A program made the position numbers and the translations under genes. From Comamonas odontotermitis (lineage in GTDB: Bacteria; Pseudomonadota; Gammaproteobacteria; Burkholderiales; Burkholderiaceae_C): a stretch of 38,817 nucleotides of DNA. Below are positions 1-8,865 of this stretch, in pieces. How positions within the stretch are numbered: position 1 is the first letter of the stretch; the number at the start of each line of letters is the position of its first letter. The notes under the pieces were generated by a model that saw only the letters and a list, made by a program, of their open reading frames with translations, was not told the origin of the DNA and searched no databases. The stretch lies in contig NZ_JACHKZ010000035.1 of the NCBI RefSeq assembly GCF_014207855.1, positions 1 to 38,817 of the forward strand, in the 5' to 3' direction.

Positions 1-39
1 ACCGAGCTGGGCACGCCCCAAACGGTGGCCGTGGCATAA
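1..39 (+). CDS. 3' end of an unidentified gene (partial)
   Basis: The first 13 codons of the window read openly in frame 1 and end at TAA (37-39), giving a C-terminus TELGTPQTVAVA. Codon choice is GC-rich like the neighbours. The piece is too short to assign a family. It would converge with the minus-strand HAD gene that ends at 135. It could also be chance. Confidence 0.35.
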   Translation, partial: TELGTPQTVAVA

Positions 40-49
40 CTACGTCTGG

Positions 50-75
50 GGTTTGGGGAGACTCAGTCTCAAACC
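50..75. terminator. Imperfect hairpin between convergent genes
   Basis: Outer arms GGTTTG (50-55) and CAAACC (70-75) enclose a near-palindrome of GAGACT and AGTCTC. No U-tract follows on either strand, so a role as a weak bidirectional terminator is inferred only from its place between two apparently convergent genes. Confidence 0.3.
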
Positions 76-134
76 GATTTATGCAACAAAGCCATTCGCA
101 GTGAGAAAGTGTGGGGAGTTATCTTCTCTCTCAC

Positions 135-920
135 TCAAGCCACGGCGCACAAACGTTCGGCCAGCTCCACAAAGCCCTCGCCGCGCTCTCCGCGCGTTAC
201 ATAACGTGGCAGGTGCGACAGTTGGGGCACAAACCGCGCAATATTGGCGACGCCAAAGCTGTTTTCAAAGTGCTGGAACATCAACTGGTCATTCGTGGAA
301 TCACCGATGTAGCACCACTGACCGATCTCGGCATCCAGATCCCTGCCAAACAGGGTCTTCACGATCCAGCGCGCGCCTTCGAGCTTGTTATGCTCGCCAA
401 ACCAGCCGTTGATATGGATGGAGCTGACCGTGGCATTCATGCCTGCGGCCCGCATGATGGTGACGCATTGGTCGATCTGTGCCTGCGGCATGTGGGTGAA
501 TTCGCTGTGGTCCACTGCAATATCACATTCGCGGCCCGCTGAGTCAGTGGCACGCTGCGCGCCTGGTACCGTTGCTTCAATCTGCTCTAGCACTGCCTGC
601 ATCCTGGAATAGTTGGCAATGCGTGTTGCGTCATCTTGTTGGTAGAGTTTGTCCAGTTCCCCCTGGGCATTGCGGCGCAGCGCTACTGCGCCGTTCTCCG
701 CCACGATGGCGTCAACGGGCCACTCTTGCGCAAATGGCACGCTCCAGCCCACGGGGCGCCCCGTGATCGGAATCACCGCCATGCCTCTGGCCTTGAGCGC
801 AGCAATGGCTTGCACCACTGTGGCGGGAACCACGCCTTCGGTGGTGAGGGTGTCATCAATATCGGTCAACAGGCCAACAATAGGGCCGTGGGAAGGATTC
901 CAGGTATCAAGAGCTTGCAT
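135..920 (-). CDS. HAD-superfamily (IIB type) phosphatase
   Basis: A cytosolic haloacid-dehalogenase-type hydrolase of 261 aa. The start is ATG at 920; an upstream TTG at 941 is less likely, and neither has a good Shine-Dalgarno. Motif I is DIDDT (residues 20-24, nucleophile Asp20 and acid/base Asp22), motif II is ITGRP, the motif III lysine lies in NKLEGARW, and motif IV is GDSTND. The large cap between motifs II and III fits the IIB class, which includes sucrose-, trehalose- and mannosyl-3-phosphoglycerate phosphatases. It is the last gene of a minus-strand run with a glycosyltransferase, a GtrA protein and an acyltransferase, so a sugar-phosphate substrate is likely. The exact substrate cannot be read from the sequence. 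Confidence 0.85.
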   Translation of the reverse strand: MQALDTWNPSHGPIVGLLTDIDDTLTTEGVVPATVVQAIAALKARGMAVIPITGRPVGWSVPFAQEWPVDAIVAENGAVALRRNAQGELDKLYQQDDATRIANYSRMQAVLEQIEATVPGAQRATDSAGRECDIAVDHSEFTHMPQAQIDQCVTIMRAAGMNATVSSIHINGWFGEHNKLEGARWIVKTLFGRDLDAEIGQWCYIGDSTNDQLMFQHFENSFGVANIARFVPQLSHLPRYVTRGERGEGFVELAERLCAVA

Positions 921-1001
921 TACAAAAACGGGGCTAATCAAAGATGCGAGGTAAAAGACGTGGTGCAGAAATTTGTTTGTTTTCTACTCCGCTTCAGCGA
1001 A

Positions 1002-2009
1002 TCATCGCAAATAGGCTTTCAGGCGCAAAGCTGGCTCTTCCACAAATCGCCAGGACAGCCACCCTGCCGCGAGCGTGAGTACAGCCACCATGGCTAGACT
1101 GGTGACAAAGCCCAGGCCAGGGGCGAGCGCGTGTACGCATTGCTGAATCGGGAAGGCATAGAGATACACGCCATACGATACATCGCCGAACCGGCCTGCC
1201 TGGGTCAGTGGTGGCCACGAAGCAGTGCCCACAGCCAGCAAGGTGGCGGGCATGAACAGCAAAAGCGCTGAATACGAGAACCCAAGCGCATATGCCACAA
1301 GTGCGCAAGCGCACGCGGCCGCAGCAAACAATGCACGGCGCTGCAAAAACGGCTTGTTGAATGTGGCAATCAAGGAGCCAAAGACGAAGTAGGCAGGAAA
1401 CTCCCAGTAGTGGTGCATGGAGCCTGTCAAATCCACCGTCATGGTCGAGAGAAACCAGGCCAGGTAAGCGAGGCAAAGCAGCGCCCATACTCGCCGAAAC
1501 CGCAGCAATCCCAACAGGCCGCAGCCGGCAAGCACCGCATAGCAGGCCACCTCGATAGGGATGGTCCACAGCGAACCATTGACGGTACTGACCAGAGGGT
1601 GGCTGGCAAAAACACCTGGTAGATTGAAGCGTACCTGCAGCGCAATGTTGCGCAGGTAATCCCAGGTCACGGCATTTTTCCAATAGTCTTTTGCTGGCAC
1701 ATTGGTAAATACTGGCCCCAATACCAGCACTGCGAGCAAGACCACCACCACCAGCGCTGGCCAGATTCGCAAGACCCGCTTGGCCACAAAAGGCAAGAGC
1801 CGAGGTTGGGCCCACCAGCTCAAGGTAACCAGATAGCCGCTGATGACAAAAAAAACCATCACGGCCGCACCCCCGATCATCGGCACGTTCATCCAGGCAG
1901 GCGGGGTTGTGCCTGTGATTGGAAACTGATGGCTGTAGAGCACGGCCAGTGCTGCAAACAGACGCAGTGCGTCGAAATTGTTGGCGGGGCGCAAATCCAT
2001 TGGTTTCAT
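1002..2009 (-). CDS. Acyltransferase family 3 (OafA/YrhL-like) membrane protein
   Basis: A polytopic inner-membrane O-acyltransferase of 335 aa with about ten hydrophobic helices. Such proteins transfer acetyl or other acyl groups to sugars of surface polysaccharides. The N-terminus carries the family signature FDALRLFAALAVLYSH, where the conserved His follows the Arg, and later WTIPIE and a C-terminal FVEEPALRL. There is no C-terminal SGNH domain. AAGGAG lies upstream, 3 nt before ATG 2009 and 12 nt before ATG 2000, so either start is possible. It sits in a minus-strand cluster between gtrA and the HAD phosphatase. A clear paralog of almost the same length lies at 7744-8754. The acceptor substrate is unknown. 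Confidence 0.9.
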   Translation of the reverse strand: MKPMDLRPANNFDALRLFAALAVLYSHQFPITGTTPPAWMNVPMIGGAAVMVFFVISGYLVTLSWWAQPRLLPFVAKRVLRIWPALVVVVLLAVLVLGPVFTNVPAKDYWKNAVTWDYLRNIALQVRFNLPGVFASHPLVSTVNGSLWTIPIEVACYAVLAGCGLLGLLRFRRVWALLCLAYLAWFLSTMTVDLTGSMHHYWEFPAYFVFGSLIATFNKPFLQRRALFAAAACACALVAYALGFSYSALLLFMPATLLAVGTASWPPLTQAGRFGDVSYGVYLYAFPIQQCVHALAPGLGFVTSLAMVAVLTLAAGWLSWRFVEEPALRLKAYLR

Positions 2010-2150
2010 GCACTCCTTGGACAGCAGCCAGCCCTTGCGTGGCCAGACTGCGGGCGCGGGTCACCTGTATGCGCTGCATGTACGAGCGCCTGCCAAGGAC
2101 ATTGCAGCGCGTTCCATGTATGCAATAAATGGCCAGCCATGGTCATTGGT

Positions 2151-2558
2151 CTAGTCTTTTTGCGGCGCGCGGTACAGCAGCCGACTCAGCCCCAGGTAGT
2201 TGACTGCCAGGCCTGCTACGGTGCCTGCCGCTACGTACAGCATGAGCCACCATGGCCCTTGTGGCAATGCCCAGGCCAAGAGCGAGTAAACGGCAAGGTT
2301 CACCGCGCCGCCACCAAGCATCAAGCCCAGGTAGCGCAGATATTCGGGCCAAAGTCCGCCCGATGCGTGGCGGCCGGCAAAGGAGATATTTCGGTTGATC
2401 AACCAAGTGGTGGTGGCAGCGAGCCAGAATGACACGGCCCGTGCTGCATACACCCCCAAGACGTCGCGCAACAAGGTCAGCACGCCTACATCCACCAGAA
2501 ACGCCAATCCGCCCGCAACCAGAAACCAGAAAAACGAGCGGCTGATTCCGAATGGCAT
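2151..2558 (-). CDS. GtrA family membrane protein (probable polyprenyl-glycan flippase)
   Basis: A small integral membrane protein of 135 aa with four hydrophobic segments, matching the GtrA/DPMS3-like family: SRSFFWFLVAGGLAFLVDVG at the N-terminus and NRNISF after the second helix. Family members help translocate undecaprenyl-linked sugars or support a neighbouring glycosyltransferase. The start chosen is ATG 2558, which overlaps the TGA of the upstream glycosyltransferase by ATGA and so implies translational coupling; the open frame extends 36 codons further upstream but inside that gene. The glycosyltransferase partner is frameshifted here, so reduced translation of this gene is possible. 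Confidence 0.88.
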   Translation of the reverse strand: MPFGISRSFFWFLVAGGLAFLVDVGVLTLLRDVLGVYAARAVSFWLAATTTWLINRNISFAGRHASGGLWPEYLRYLGLMLGGGAVNLAVYSLLAWALPQGPWWLMLYVAAGTVAGLAVNYLGLSRLLYRAPQKD

Positions 2559-3531
2559 CACTTTCCAGCCGCTGTATTTGCCAGATAGGCAAATTGCTTG
2601 GCCTCCCGGCGGGCCAGGGTAATGGCCTGCAGAATCAGCCCTGTGACAAAGGAGATACCTCCACACACCACCAAGGCGGTGACCAGGCCCAGGGTTGGAA
2701 AGCGCCGCACCAATCCGGTATGGCCATACTCGATCAGGATAGGCGCAGCCAGCAACATCGCCAATAGAGCCAGACCGGCACCCAGCAAGCCAAAGAACTG
2801 CAGCGGCTTTTCACTCACAACAAGCCGGCCAATGGTCTTGAGAATGCGCCAACCGTCGCGGTAGGTGGACAGTTTGCTCGCTGACCCTTCGGGCCTTGCG
2901 CCATAAGGCGTGTCGATTTCGGTACACGGCATGCGTAATTCCAGCGCGTGCACGTTCAACTCTGTTTCGATCTCGAAACCATGTGAATGCGCAGGGAAGG
3001 ATTTGACATAGCGCCGCGAAAACACCCGGTAGCCAGAGAGCATGTCGCGAAAGCTCCCGCCAAAGATCTTCTGCACGGTGCCTGTCAGCAGCTTATTGCC
3101 CTGCGATGGCCCGGCCGGTAGGTCTCGCCCTTGTCTCCCGATTCCAGCTCGGCTTCCACGCGCGCACCCACGACCATGTCCAACTGCTGATCGATCAACC
3201 TGTCGATCAGAATGCGCGCAGACGGGGCGTGGTAGGTCGCATCGCCGTCGGCCATCACATACACATCGGCATCCACATCGGCGAACATGCGGCGCACCAC
3301 ATTGCCTTTGCCCTTGAGATTGACGTTGCGCAAATGGGCCCCGACTTCGATGGCAAGCTCGGCGGTGCGATCGGTCGAAAGGTTATTGAAGATGTAGATT
3401 TCCGCTTCGGGCAACGCCTCGCGAAAGCCCTCGACCACCGGGCGCACCGTCAACTCCTCATTGTGGCAGGGGAGGATGACGGCAATGCGTAGATTGCGGT
3501 AGAGAAGTAGCGGACGTTCACTCATAGTCAT
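2558..3531 (-). pseudogene. Glycosyltransferase family 2 (dolichol-phosphate mannosyltransferase-like), frameshifted
   Basis: Two adjacent minus-strand reading frames form one protein of about 324 aa. The 5' part (3531-3085) carries the GT-A start RIAVILPCHNEE and the metal-binding VMADGDATYH. It then runs out of frame after GETYRPGH and stops. The 3' part (to 2558) resumes with NKLLTGTVQKIFGG, SGYRVFSRRYVKSFP and two C-terminal membrane helices. Reading CGC-CAG-GGC instead of CGC-AGG-GC near 3100-3106 restores the expected RPGHRQGNKLLTG, so one base is missing, or a -1 shift would be needed. There is no classic slippery heptamer. The 3' end overlaps gtrA by ATGA. The start could be ATG 3531 or 3525. 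A sequencing error is the main alternative to a true pseudogene. Confidence 0.85.
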
Positions 3532-3581
3532 GCAAATGAAAGCAGCAAAATGGCCGCAATTTTAAAGCAGCCATTTCTGGA

Positions 3582-5696
3582 TTAGTTGATCGAAGATTGA
3601 CAATAAGGCAGGGTAGGTGGATTGTCCATCAGATAACGAACGCCTGTCTTTTGATCTACGCTGATCAATGACAGACAGTGAGGCAGTGTGCCATCACTAC
3701 GCGGAAGAGTCAGTCTAAAACCATTCAATGCCGATATTTTATTGGCTGTATTTCTCGGTAAATCAGATCGGATCGTCGTGATCCATTCAATTTGATGCGG
3801 TGATGGTGGCTCTACCATGATTTCTATATCACGTGATTTCATCTCTCCTTGCCATCCACCCCAGCCATTAAAAACGACTGCATCAGCATATATCTTGTCA
3901 ATATTGAACATCCCGATTTTATCGAGTTTCGAAGAATAGTTTTGAACAGCAACTGCATTTTTCATCTTTGAAAAACGATTGATGGGAACCTCAAGGGAAT
4001 CCGCCTGCCGAAGCGATGGTCTTAGTGAAGGGTATGGATTAATGTGTGAATAGCGATTGAAGATGTAATTCAATTCATCGGCAGAGGTTTCTGGGAAAGA
4101 TTTTTTCCAGAAATCCATGTGTGGTACAGGTGTTACATGGCTTAGAGATCGAAAGCCGAATCCATTGGCTGTAGCTCCCGGCAAGTCAGTGACGACCAAG
4201 AGGTTGTCATTGACTTTTTCTTCGTTGCGCAAATATTTAACAACATGATTGTCCTCTAAATTAAATATAGGCCATGCCGATTGCAATGGGTTAAATCTTC
4301 CAAAGAAAAGTGTGCCAAAAATCACCGATGCAATAATGATGGCGCTATGAGCACGGTGCGGTTTATTTCTTGCGGCCAGATATGCAAGGCCGATGATTGG
4401 TAAGAATACCAAGTCTTCCCAGCGAGTGGGGGCGATAGTGTATTTAAAAAACCCCCAGCCGGCAGTGGCTATTATGAGCAATAATAATAAACGGTGCCAA
4501 GAAAATACAATGCCAACAATATTTGCAGTGTAAAATACCAAGAACGTCAATATGACACCGCTTGCAAACTGCATTCTGAGAGGTTGAACATTATCCCAAA
4601 GTAAAATCATTCCCACATTGGCTGGAACTGGAAGAAACATCCATGCACATTGCATAAAAAATGCAATGGTCAATCCAACAAAGATTTTTTGGTTTTCTTT
4701 TTCAAGCCAGAGGGTGTGAAAATTCTTATAGTTCAAAAGACACAATACGGAGATGTAGTAATACATACCTACTGCTCCAACTTCGGACATGTTCATTCCG
4801 ATAAGATCTTTGTAGCTCCAAGAGAAGTTGATTCCGGGAAAGAGCCATGAAAGCCAAAATCTACTGGGAACATTTCCTCCACTAAAATGCCGTCCACCAG
4901 GATAGACAGTCGCACTTGTCTCTTTCAGGTAGTCATACAGATAGAGTGCAGCTGTACCTGCTGCTAATCCGGCAAAAATGAGAAGATAGACGAAAGTTGG
5001 TAATTTGAACAGTTTTGGCTGTAGTAGTAGTAATACAATAAAACCTACAAAGGCCAGAGAAATTTGTACCGGTGGATATAAATTTGTCAGCAACCAAGAA
5101 ACTGCAAAATAATAAAAAAGAGAAAGCTGCCAGATAGGCTTTATTTTTAGAAAAAATGGAATGATAACCCAGGGAAAAAGTGCAATCAATGGTCCTTTTT
5201 CATTCCACCAGAATTGACTGAACCCAGTAAAGTAGAGTCCAAAAGAAAGCAATAACGCTATCTTATTTGTGGCGCCGAATTTTGTGAAAAGAAAGGCGTA
5301 GCCGCCAATGAAGAGCGAAAAAATGGCAAACCAGTGAAATGAGTATGCATATGCGGGGTTGACTAATCCATACAGCCACATGGTGGGCTTGAAAATAATA
5401 CCCCAGTCAGCTATCGGTAATCCATAGTTGATACGCAGATCTTCTTGATACAACGATGTCTTGTTGTACCGTTCAAAATGATTACGCACTGTTGCCTGTG
5501 TCATGGGCGTGACAACTGCCCATTCATCGCTGCGTACTGGTCTTGCCTGTCCAAAATCTGGTTTTATCTCCTCATAGCCGAGATGATCTTTTAGAAAATA
5601 GGCATAGGATGATGGAGACCATGTATTGCTGATATATATGATGCCAGTCAGCAGGAAAAGAAATAAAAATATCTGTTTGAATTGTATTTTTTTCAT
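3582..5696 (-). CDS. Large polytopic membrane protein, DUF7657-like, AT-rich
   Basis: 704 aa with an N-terminal signal-anchor helix, a periplasmic segment with the motif RPVRSDEWAVVTP (about residues 50-66), a dozen or so hydrophobic helices between about 110 and 470, and a soluble C-terminal domain. The RSDEW signature and layout recall uncharacterised integral membrane proteins of the DUF7657 kind, perhaps GT-C-fold transferases or polysaccharide-associated YfhO-like proteins. This is recalled, not searched. Base use is strikingly different from the neighbours: AT-rich, many AAA, ATT and TTT codons, against GC-rich codons on both sides, which indicates recent transfer. It lies 50 bp upstream of the broken glycosyltransferase on the same strand, so a surface-glycan role is inferred. 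Confidence 0.72.
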   Translation of the reverse strand: MKKIQFKQIFLFLFLLTGIIYISNTWSPSSYAYFLKDHLGYEEIKPDFGQARPVRSDEWAVVTPMTQATVRNHFERYNKTSLYQEDLRINYGLPIADWGIIFKPTMWLYGLVNPAYAYSFHWFAIFSLFIGGYAFLFTKFGATNKIALLLSFGLYFTGFSQFWWNEKGPLIALFPWVIIPFFLKIKPIWQLSLFYYFAVSWLLTNLYPPVQISLAFVGFIVLLLLQPKLFKLPTFVYLLIFAGLAAGTAALYLYDYLKETSATVYPGGRHFSGGNVPSRFWLSWLFPGINFSWSYKDLIGMNMSEVGAVGMYYYISVLCLLNYKNFHTLWLEKENQKIFVGLTIAFFMQCAWMFLPVPANVGMILLWDNVQPLRMQFASGVILTFLVFYTANIVGIVFSWHRLLLLLIIATAGWGFFKYTIAPTRWEDLVFLPIIGLAYLAARNKPHRAHSAIIIASVIFGTLFFGRFNPLQSAWPIFNLEDNHVVKYLRNEEKVNDNLLVVTDLPGATANGFGFRSLSHVTPVPHMDFWKKSFPETSADELNYIFNRYSHINPYPSLRPSLRQADSLEVPINRFSKMKNAVAVQNYSSKLDKIGMFNIDKIYADAVVFNGWGGWQGEMKSRDIEIMVEPPSPHQIEWITTIRSDLPRNTANKISALNGFRLTLPRSDGTLPHCLSLISVDQKTGVRYLMDNPPTLPYCQSSIN

Positions 5697-5797
5697 TGAA
5701 TACTTTCTAATTTCTTTCAGTTCTGCGAAACTGGTGCAAGGCGTTTGATTCAGCCAATTTAAATTTTTGCGAGTAATGCTTAGCTCGGAAAGGCCTT

Positions 5798-5825
5798 GCG
5801 TAATATCGCGTTTGCCATATTACGC
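5798..5825. repeat. 9-bp perfect inverted repeat between prfC and the AT-rich gene
   Basis: GCGTAATAT (5798-5806) and ATATTACGC (5817-5825) flank a 10-nt loop. On the minus strand it lies downstream of the prfC stop, but no U-run follows. It sits in an AT-rich 188-bp gap (5697-5884) that must also hold any promoter of the 704-aa gene. It could be a terminator stem or an operator. Confidence 0.5.
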
Positions 5826-5884
5826 TACTACTTCGCATTGATAATAGTGCTGATCATAAATCTTGATCGGCATTCAATGGATGA

Positions 5885-7513
5885 TTAATTTGCACTGCTA
5901 AGGCTCAACCCCGCGTGCTCTCGCAGTGGATGGAAATGGATCTTGGGGAAGCGCTCCTGCGCCAGGCGCACGTCGTAGGGGCTGGTGCACAGATAGGCCA
6001 GGGTGTCGGCTGCGTCGTGGGCCAGGCGCATGGGGTAGGCGTTTTCAAATTCGCGCAGCTCGGCAGGCGAATCGGCCGTAATCCAGCGCGCGCCGGTGTA
6101 CTGGCAGCCTTCCAGGCGCACATCGCAGTCGTATTCGGTTTTCAGTCGGTGCTGAACCACTTCAAACTGCAACTGACCCACGGCGCCCAGCAGCATGTTG
6201 CCGCCGACATCGGGTTTGAACACCTGGATGGCGCCTTCTTCGCCAAGCTGCATCAGGCCCTGTTGCAATTGCTTGGTGCGCAGCGGGTTCTTCAGCACCA
6301 CGGTCATGAACATTTCAGGCGCGAAGAAAGGCAGGCCCGTGAATTGCAGGCTGGGGCCGTCGGTGATGGAGTCGCCCAGTTGTACGCCGCCATGGATGGT
6401 AAAGCCGATGATGTCGCCTGCGTAGGCCTCATCGACTGCTTCGCGGCGTTGGGACATGAAGGTGACCACCGATGTGGGGCGCAGCTCCTTGCCGGTACGC
6501 TGCACTTTCATCTTCATGCCCGGTGTGTATTTGCCCGAGGCCACGCGCACGAAGGCGATGCGGTCGCGGTGGTTGGCGTCCATGTTGGCCTGCACCTTGA
6601 ACACCACGCCAGAGAAGCTTTTGTCTTCTGGGTGAATGGTGCGCTCTTCGCGATTGCGGTTCACTTCGGTAAATGCTACACGTGGGCCGGGCGGTGGCGA
6701 CATGTCGACCACGGCATCCAGCACTTCCATCACCCCGAAGTTGTTCACACCCGAGCCAAAGAACACGGGGGTGAGTTTGCCTGCCAGGAAGGCTTCGTGG
6801 TCCCATTCCGCAGAGGCGCCTACGGCAAGTTCCATGGATTCGAGCGCATCGTCGAAGGCCTGGCCGAAGCGGGCGCGCAGCTTGTCCGTATCCGACAGCG
6901 GGATCACTTCGAAATCCTGCGGGCGCTTTTCGCTGCCCGCGGCAAACACTGTCATGCTCTGCGAGCGCAGGTTGATGATGCCGCCAAAGCTTTTGCCCTG
7001 GCCCACGGGCCAGGTGATGGGGCAGCAGGGCATGCCCAGCTCGCGTTCCACCTCGTCCATGATGTCCAGTGGATCACGCACTTCGCGGTCCATCTTGTTG
7101 ACGAAGGTGATGATGGGGGTGTCACGCTGGCGGCAGACTTCGATGAGGCGCCGGGTCTGTGCTTCCACACCATTGGCCGCATCAATCACCATCAGTGCCG
7201 AGTCCACGGCCGTCAACACGCGGTAGGTGTCTTCCGAGAAGTCTTTGTGGCCAGGGGTGTCGAGCAGATTGATCACATGGTCGCGGTAGCTCATCTGCAT
7301 CACCGATGAGGCCACCGAGATACCACGCTGCTTTTCGATCTCCATCCAATCGGATGTGGCATGGCGGCTGGCCTTGCGGCCCTTGACGGCGCCTGCGATC
7401 TGGATGGCACCCGAGAACAGCAGCAGTTTTTCAGTCAGCGTGGTCTTACCAGCGTCCGGGTGGGAGATGATGGCGAAGGTGCGGCGGCGGCGGGTTTCGG
7501 GAGCGTAGGACAC
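5885..7513 (-). CDS. prfC: Peptide chain release factor 3 (RF3)
   Basis: A cytosolic translational GTPase that removes RF1/RF2 from the ribosome after peptide release. P-loop is SHPDAGKTT, switch II is DTPGHKDFSEDTYR, and the guanine-specificity motif is NKMDR; EF-G-like domains II and III follow. RF3 signatures such as KGRKASRHATSDWMEIEKQRG are split across the N-terminal region. From the GTG at 7513 the product is 542 aa, close to the usual 525-540. The frame is open 16 codons further upstream, but homologs typically begin near SYAPETRRRRTF, which favours the GTG. No strong Shine-Dalgarno is visible. It is monocistronic or reads into the AT-rich gene downstream. Confidence 0.96.
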   Translation of the reverse strand: MSYAPETRRRRTFAIISHPDAGKTTLTEKLLLFSGAIQIAGAVKGRKASRHATSDWMEIEKQRGISVASSVMQMSYRDHVINLLDTPGHKDFSEDTYRVLTAVDSALMVIDAANGVEAQTRRLIEVCRQRDTPIITFVNKMDREVRDPLDIMDEVERELGMPCCPITWPVGQGKSFGGIINLRSQSMTVFAAGSEKRPQDFEVIPLSDTDKLRARFGQAFDDALESMELAVGASAEWDHEAFLAGKLTPVFFGSGVNNFGVMEVLDAVVDMSPPPGPRVAFTEVNRNREERTIHPEDKSFSGVVFKVQANMDANHRDRIAFVRVASGKYTPGMKMKVQRTGKELRPTSVVTFMSQRREAVDEAYAGDIIGFTIHGGVQLGDSITDGPSLQFTGLPFFAPEMFMTVVLKNPLRTKQLQQGLMQLGEEGAIQVFKPDVGGNMLLGAVGQLQFEVVQHRLKTEYDCDVRLEGCQYTGARWITADSPAELREFENAYPMRLAHDAADTLAYLCTSPYDVRLAQERFPKIHFHPLREHAGLSLSSAN

Positions 7514-7637
7514 AGTAGCGGTGCAAATGAGCGCGAGTCCGTGCAGGACTGCAAAAAACAAAGCCAGCAGGCGCTGGCTGAAACTGGTGCAATTTTAGCG
7601 GATGGAGCAATCTTTGCCCAAAGAGCCTGCTTTACGT

Positions 7638-7669
7638 AAAAAACCAGGGCGCTTGTAGCGAAGCGCCTG
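7638..7669 (-). terminator. Rho-independent terminator of the acyltransferase gene
   Basis: Read on the minus strand, GGCGCTT pairs with AAGCGCC around a 6-nt loop and is followed by a run of six T (complement of 7638-7643). It lies about 75 bp downstream of the stop of the 7744-8754 gene and separates it from prfC. Confidence 0.75.
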
Positions 7670-7743
7670 CGATTCGATGCGCCGCCATGGCGTGACGCGC
7701 TGCGCTCGTGGGAGTGGGGATGCAGATGGCTCGGGCGTTGCGC

Positions 7744-8754
7744 TCACCTGGTCAGCAGGCGCTTCAAACGCAGCGCAGGTGCTTCAATCCAGTGCCACAA
7801 CAGATAGCCCAGCAGCATCGACAGCACACAGGACAACGCCATGCTGGCATAGAAGTTCATCGACGGCCACAGTGCATACACAGTCTGTGCGATGGGACAT
7901 CCCGAGAGGTAGACGCCGTAGGAGGGATCGCCCAGGCGGCTGACCCATCCGGAAAAAACCGATGTCGTGCTTCCCAGGTAGATGAGCAGCGCTGGCAGCA
8001 CCAGCAGGCCGGATGTGTGTTGCAGCCCGGTAAGCCAGAAGAACAGGGCAATCGGAATGAGGCCGAAGGTGATGGCGGCGGCATGGGGCAGGAAACGGTC
8101 CCGGTGCAGTGCAATCAGCGCGCCACAGGCAAAGTACGCCGGGTATTCGTACCCGTGCATCATCACACCCCAGAAATCGGCGTTGTAGCCCACGATGAAC
8201 ACCAGGATGTAGCCGAGCAGGGCAAAGGTCGCAATCCAGCGTTGACGAAAGACGCCCACCACGCCCGCCGCGGCCAGCGCCGCGTAGCACATTGTTTCGA
8301 TGGGGATCGTCCACAGCGGCCCATTCATCAGCGTTGACAGAGGGTTGTGCACAAACACCCCGGGCAGATTGACGTAAGCCCGGTATAGCAGCAGGTTCTT
8401 GAAGTACTCCAGCGTCTGGCCATGGCTCAGGAACTCTCTGGCGGGCAGATTGGTGAACAGCAGGCCAAATACAAAGATGTTCAGCACCACTGCGGCCAGC
8501 ATGCCGGGCCAAAGGCGCAGCAGGCGCTTGGCAGAGAACTTGACCAGGTGCGGCTCGCGCAGCCAACTCGTGGTGACCAGGTAGCCGCTGATGGTGAAGA
8601 AGGTCATCACGGCTACGCCGCCGATCATGCCGACATTCATCCAGCTGGGGCCCTCGTGGTCAATGATGTAGTAGTGGTGGCAGACGATCACGGCCAGCGC
8701 TGCGCAAATCCGGAGGATGTCGAACGAGTTGCCGCGGTGCGAAGTGGATGCCAT
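7744..8754 (-). CDS. Acyltransferase family 3 membrane protein (second paralog)
   Basis: An integral membrane O-acyltransferase of 336 aa from ATG 8754 (MASTSHRGNSFDIL). The open frame runs further upstream, but the family alignment starts at FDILRICAALAVIVCHH, so the long version is not supported. It shares many segments with the 1002-2009 protein: the FTISGYLVT block, LFTNLPA, the VNLPGVF-NPLS block, GPLWTIPIE, GDPSYGVYL and IEAPALRL. It probably acylates a sugar in a surface glycan; acceptor unknown. It has its own terminator and is divergent from the kdp operon. The two acyltransferases flank prfC and the AT-rich gene, which suggests duplication or parallel acquisition. Confidence 0.88.
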   Translation of the reverse strand: MASTSHRGNSFDILRICAALAVIVCHHYYIIDHEGPSWMNVGMIGGVAVMTFFTISGYLVTTSWLREPHLVKFSAKRLLRLWPGMLAAVVLNIFVFGLLFTNLPAREFLSHGQTLEYFKNLLLYRAYVNLPGVFVHNPLSTLMNGPLWTIPIETMCYAALAAAGVVGVFRQRWIATFALLGYILVFIVGYNADFWGVMMHGYEYPAYFACGALIALHRDRFLPHAAAITFGLIPIALFFWLTGLQHTSGLLVLPALLIYLGSTTSVFSGWVSRLGDPSYGVYLSGCPIAQTVYALWPSMNFYASMALSCVLSMLLGYLLWHWIEAPALRLKRLLTR

Positions 8755-8831
8755 GGAAAAAGAGATGCCAAAGGGGAAAAACGCTGCGCCACTATACCTT
8801 TCATAGCTGATGGCGCTCATCAGTCGGTTGC

Positions 8832-8851
8832 GGGTGCATGTTCCTGCACCC
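8832..8851. promoter_or_regulatory. Operator-like palindrome in the divergent acyltransferase/kdp region
   Basis: GGGTGCA (8832-8838) and TGCACCC (8845-8851) form a perfect 7-bp inverted repeat with a 6-bp centre. It lies 15 bp upstream of the proposed kdp -35 element and 78 bp upstream of the acyltransferase start, a usual place for a regulator site. The binding protein is unknown. Confidence 0.45.
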
Positions 8852-8865
8852 ATCTTGATGCGATC

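Noticed and set aside
3085..3110. Programmed -1 frameshift in the glycosyltransferase
   Set aside because: A -1 shift at CGC-AGG would restore the protein, but no slippery heptamer or clear downstream stimulator is seen, so mutation or sequencing error is more likely.
5915..7309. Plus-strand frame of 464 codons opposite prfC
   Set aside because: Reads His/Gly/Ala-rich antisense text; prfC with all GTPase motifs is unambiguous on the minus strand.
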